A stretch of DNA of 7,546 nt from NCBI GenBank assembly GCA_007129655.1, contig SKVC01000097.1, positions 1 to 7,546 of the forward strand, written 5' to 3'. Source of the DNA: Thermoplasmata archaeon. Its GTDB lineage: Archaea > Thermoplasmatota > Thermoplasmata > Halarchaeoplasmatales > Halarchaeoplasmataceae. Each line of letters begins with the position of its first letter. Position 1 is the stretch's first letter. Positions 5,706 through 7,546 of this stretch are shown here, one piece after another. The notes below the pieces were generated by a model. It was given only the letters and a program-made list of their open reading frames with translations. It was not told the origin of the DNA and made no database searches. The position numbers and the translations under genes were made by a program.

Positions 5706-6854
5706 TTATTCTTCCAACCGGCAAAGTTCACAGTCCTCTTCGCATGGTTCTATATGTATCTGTACGGATACAGGGAAACCCATTTTAGATATCAACTCGT
5801 TTTCCACCTCTCTTTCTATCCTGCTCACTGTTTCATGCGCCTTCCCGATGTCCTTTTTACGTGGTAGTACAAGATGAAATGAAACGAAAACCATTTCCTG
5901 AGCTTCGGAAATCTCTATCCGATGTGGCTCTTTAGTGTCCTTTTTTGTGTCTAAAATAGATTTTACTGCAGACTCTATTTCTTCAACTGGTATCATCCAG
6001 GGATCCAAGTGTATATCCACAGAAGCAGGATATTCTTCTTCCAAATTTTCTGTCAATTGGTGAGCGATACGATGACCCTCTTTTAGAGAACCCGGTTCCG
6101 GTTCCATGTGCATAGAGATAGCCATCCGCTCTCCGTAGTCGTGTACTCTTATACCATGCACATTTTTTACACCTTTTACCGCTATCGATCTTCTTCTGAT
6201 ATCTTTTATAAGAACTTCCGAAGGTGCTGTACCGAGAAGTTTGTTGACTGCTTTTTTTGAGTATGAAATTCCGATATATCCCAGTATGATCGCTATTATG
6301 ATCCCCATCATAGGATCTAGATAAGGAAATCCGATCTGCGAGCCGTATATGGCCACAAGTACAAGCACAGTGGTCAGAGCATCCGAACGATGATGCCATG
6401 CATCCGCCTTCAAGGAATCTTTGGCGTTCTTTTTACCCACATAATAGCTGATTTCACCCATTATTTCCTTTACAACTGCGGTTAATATGATGATAATGTA
6501 AAATAACCTGTCCATGCTTATCGGTGAAACTTCCGTTATAAGTGCCATGGCACCCTCGGTCATGAATGTTACCGCTACGATGACCAACAAAATACCTACG
6601 ACCAAGAGAGCGACCTGATCTGCTCTACCATGCCCGTAGGGATGCCCTTCATCCGGTGGTTTCTCGGAGATCTTCAGACCGGCGTAAACCGCACCGGAAC
6701 TCAGACTGTCCGATAGCGTATGGAATGCATCCGAGAGTAACGCCAAACTACCTACCAACAAACCTATCCAAAGCTTGATTGCGAACAGTATGATATCTAC
6801 TGTAATACTTGTTAGAGCGACCTTCTTTGGCATCTCATGGCTGTGGTCGTGCAT
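5706..6854 (-). CDS. Cation diffusion facilitator (Zn2+-type) with apparently duplicated C-terminal domain
   Basis: 382 residues. This membrane antiporter exports divalent metal in exchange for protons. Six membrane segments are visible (about 13-34, 35-58, 78-100, 115-135, 158-172, 178-198). The transport site is HxxxD in TM2 (H45, D49 in SDAFHTLSDS) and HxxxD at TM5 (H154, D158 in AWHHRSDAL), the pair usual for zinc carriers. HPYGHGRAD (71-79) is the family mark after TM2. The start MHDHSHEM is His-rich. A standard cytoplasmic domain spans ~208-287 and ends SVDIHLDPW. A second domain, ~290-382, ends SVQIHIEPCEEDCELC, with three Cys (C371, C375, C378). This makes it ~85 residues longer than YiiP-type proteins. 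No SD precedes the ATG; a TATA-like element at 6891-6898, or a weaker one near 6880, could give a short or absent leader. The antitoxin gene follows 41 bp after its stop. Confidence 0.92.
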   Translation of the reverse strand: MHDHSHEMPKKVALTSITVDIILFAIKLWIGLLVGSLALLSDAFHTLSDSLSSGAVYAGLKISEKPPDEGHPYGHGRADQVALLVVGILLVIVAVTFMTEGAMALITEVSPISMDRLFYIIIILTAVVKEIMGEISYYVGKKNAKDSLKADAWHHRSDALTTVLVLVAIYGSQIGFPYLDPMMGIIIAIILGYIGISYSKKAVNKLLGTAPSEVLIKDIRRRSIAVKGVKNVHGIRVHDYGERMAISMHMEPEPGSLKEGHRIAHQLTENLEEEYPASVDIHLDPWMIPVEEIESAVKSILDTKKDTKEPHRIEISEAQEMVFVSFHLVLPRKKDIGKAHETVSRIEREVENELISKMGFPVSVQIHIEPCEEDCELCRLEE

Positions 6855-6866
6855 CGTTGTACTATC

Positions 6867-6925
6867 AATTCTATGGAATTAAAGTTTACGTATATAAGAC
6901 AAACTTTTATTTGACAGTTTGTTTT
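6867..6925. promoter_or_regulatory. Divergent CDF/MFS control region with bidirectional TATA and inverted repeats
   Basis: The 84-bp gap between the two start codons (6855-6938) contains TATATAAG (6891-6898), which reads as a good TATA box on the + strand and as CTTATATA on the minus strand. It would start transcripts near 6919 (+, ~20-nt leader for the MFS gene) and near 6868 (-, ~14-nt leader for the CDF gene). ACAAACT (6899-6905) and AGTTTGT (6916-6922) form an inverted repeat with a 10-bp spacer, covering the space from the TATA box to the + start. A smaller inverted repeat AATTC-TATG-GAATT lies at 6867-6880 over the minus start. Neither gene has an SD. Confidence 0.5.
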
Positions 6926-6938
6926 TCATGTTATAGAT

Positions 6939-7546
6939 ATGTGGGACTACAAAAAGGTCATGCTATTCAGGTTCTCCGCCTACGGATTCCTAAAGAATCT
7001 TAGATTCTTCGAACCGTTTCTCTACCTTTTCTTTCTAGCCAACGGACTTTCATTCTTCCAGATAGGATTGTTGATATCCATAAGAGAGACTTCCACCTTT
7101 CTTATGGAAACACCTACAGGTATAATTGCAGACCTAACCGGAAGACGCCGAGCCATGGTCATCGCCTTTTCAGGTTACATATGTTCATTCCTCATATTTT
7201 ATCAGTTCAGTACGTTCACATTTTTTATACCGGCGATGTTATTGTTCTCTGTAGGTGAAACCTTTCGTTCCGGAACACATAAATCCATGATAATGCAGCA
7301 CCTCGACGAAGAAAATATGTCAGAAAAGAAGGTGGAATACTACGGTAAAACAAGGTCGGCTTCCAAACTCGGTTCTGCAATATCCGCCGTTCTTGCCGGA
7401 ATTATCGTTTATGCCTTTCAGAGTTACAATATCGTATTCCTATTTACCGTTATACCATACTCCTTCGGATTGGCCTTGATGTTCACGTATCCTAAGGAAC
7501 TGGACGGCGAACCGACCGGAGCCTCTTTAACTGGCACGATCGCGCA
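6939..7546 (+). CDS. Major facilitator superfamily transporter (N-terminal half, runs off window)
   Basis: 202 residues are visible without a stop, about half of a usual ~400-residue carrier. MFS motif A lies between TM2 and TM3 as GIIADLTGRRRAM (61-73). Hydrophobic segments lie at about 23-35, 38-56, 73-90, 93-106, 146-160 and 164-182. The stretch VGETFRSGTHKSMI (105-118) followed by YYGKTRSASKLGSAISAVLAG (134-154) is typical of an archaeal/bacterial MFS subgroup often annotated as drug or solute permeases; the substrate is unknown. The ATG at 6939 is the first start codon after an in-frame stop at 6912-6914, and Met8 (6960) is the only near alternative. No SD is seen. It is transcribed away from the CDF gene, with a shared control region, which suggests but does not prove a link to metal or toxic-solute export. 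Confidence 0.88.
   Translation, partial: MWDYKKVMLFRFSAYGFLKNLRFFEPFLYLFFLANGLSFFQIGLLISIRETSTFLMETPTGIIADLTGRRRAMVIAFSGYICSFLIFYQFSTFTFFIPAMLLFSVGETFRSGTHKSMIMQHLDEENMSEKKVEYYGKTRSASKLGSAISAVLAGIIVYAFQSYNIVFLFTVIPYSFGLALMFTYPKELDGEPTGASLTGTIA

Noticed and set aside
5665..5724. 20-codon N-terminal extension of the UPF0175 antitoxin
   Set aside because: It would run through the TATA element and tandem repeats and into the CDF gene, and the residues do not resemble the family.
5983..6399. 138-codon minus-strand frame inside the CDF gene
   Set aside because: It lies in another frame of an intact gene, and the Cys/Arg/Ser-rich translation shows no domain.
6911..6938. TTGACA followed by TATAGAT, resembling a bacterial -35/-10 promoter for the MFS gene
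   Set aside because: The spacer is about 15 bp, and the window is archaeal, where sigma-type promoters are not used. TATATAAG upstream is the better candidate.

Overview
The window is archaeal. The evidence is the 3' part of an archaeal/eukaryotic-type initiation factor 1A gene at the left edge, TATA/BRE-like promoter elements, and a mix of start types: apparently leaderless or short-leader starts for first genes, and Shine-Dalgarno (SD)-preceded starts inside operons. Base composition looks moderately AT-rich by eye. The gene set (aIF1A, a DUF401 membrane protein, acyl-CoA dehydrogenase with ETF, a UPF0175/DUF3368 pair) suits an anaerobic or facultative euryarchaeon-like lineage, but the sequence alone does not let me name a genus.

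Layout: 1-259 (+) is the end of aIF1A. 303-1517 (+) is a DUF401 family integral membrane protein behind its own BRE/TATA at about 269-284. It overlaps by 12 bp, tail to tail, with the next block. 1506-4794 (-) is a compact three-gene operon read right to left: acyl-CoA dehydrogenase, then etfB (20-bp gap), then etfA (4-bp ATGA overlap). EtfA carries an N-terminal two-cluster ferredoxin domain and EtfB has a DGNTAQVGP segment. Together these resemble electron-bifurcating ETFs such as caffeyl-CoA reductase CarCDE, whose gene order is the same. 4871-5664 (-) is a probable toxin-antitoxin pair: a UPF0175 antitoxin with RHH and HTH parts, and a PIN-fold DUF3368 toxin. A three-unit 9-bp tandem repeat covers its promoter and start codon. 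5706-6854 (-) is a cation diffusion facilitator (Zn2+-type HxxxD/HxxxD sites) with what looks like a duplicated C-terminal domain and a terminal cysteine cluster. 6939-7546 (+) is the N-terminal half of a divergently transcribed major facilitator superfamily transporter that runs off the window.

How the parts may work together (inference): the dehydrogenase and ETF should form one redox module that either oxidises an acyl-CoA or reduces an enoyl-CoA, with ferredoxin and NAD as possible partners. The convergent DUF401 protein belongs to a transporter-like family and could move a related carboxylate, but nothing in the sequence proves this. The CDF and MFS genes share an 84-bp divergent control region holding a near-symmetric TATA element and an inverted repeat, which suggests joint control of two transporters. 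No RNA gene, CRISPR array, insertion sequence or origin was seen, and no intergenic stretch exceeds 100 bp.
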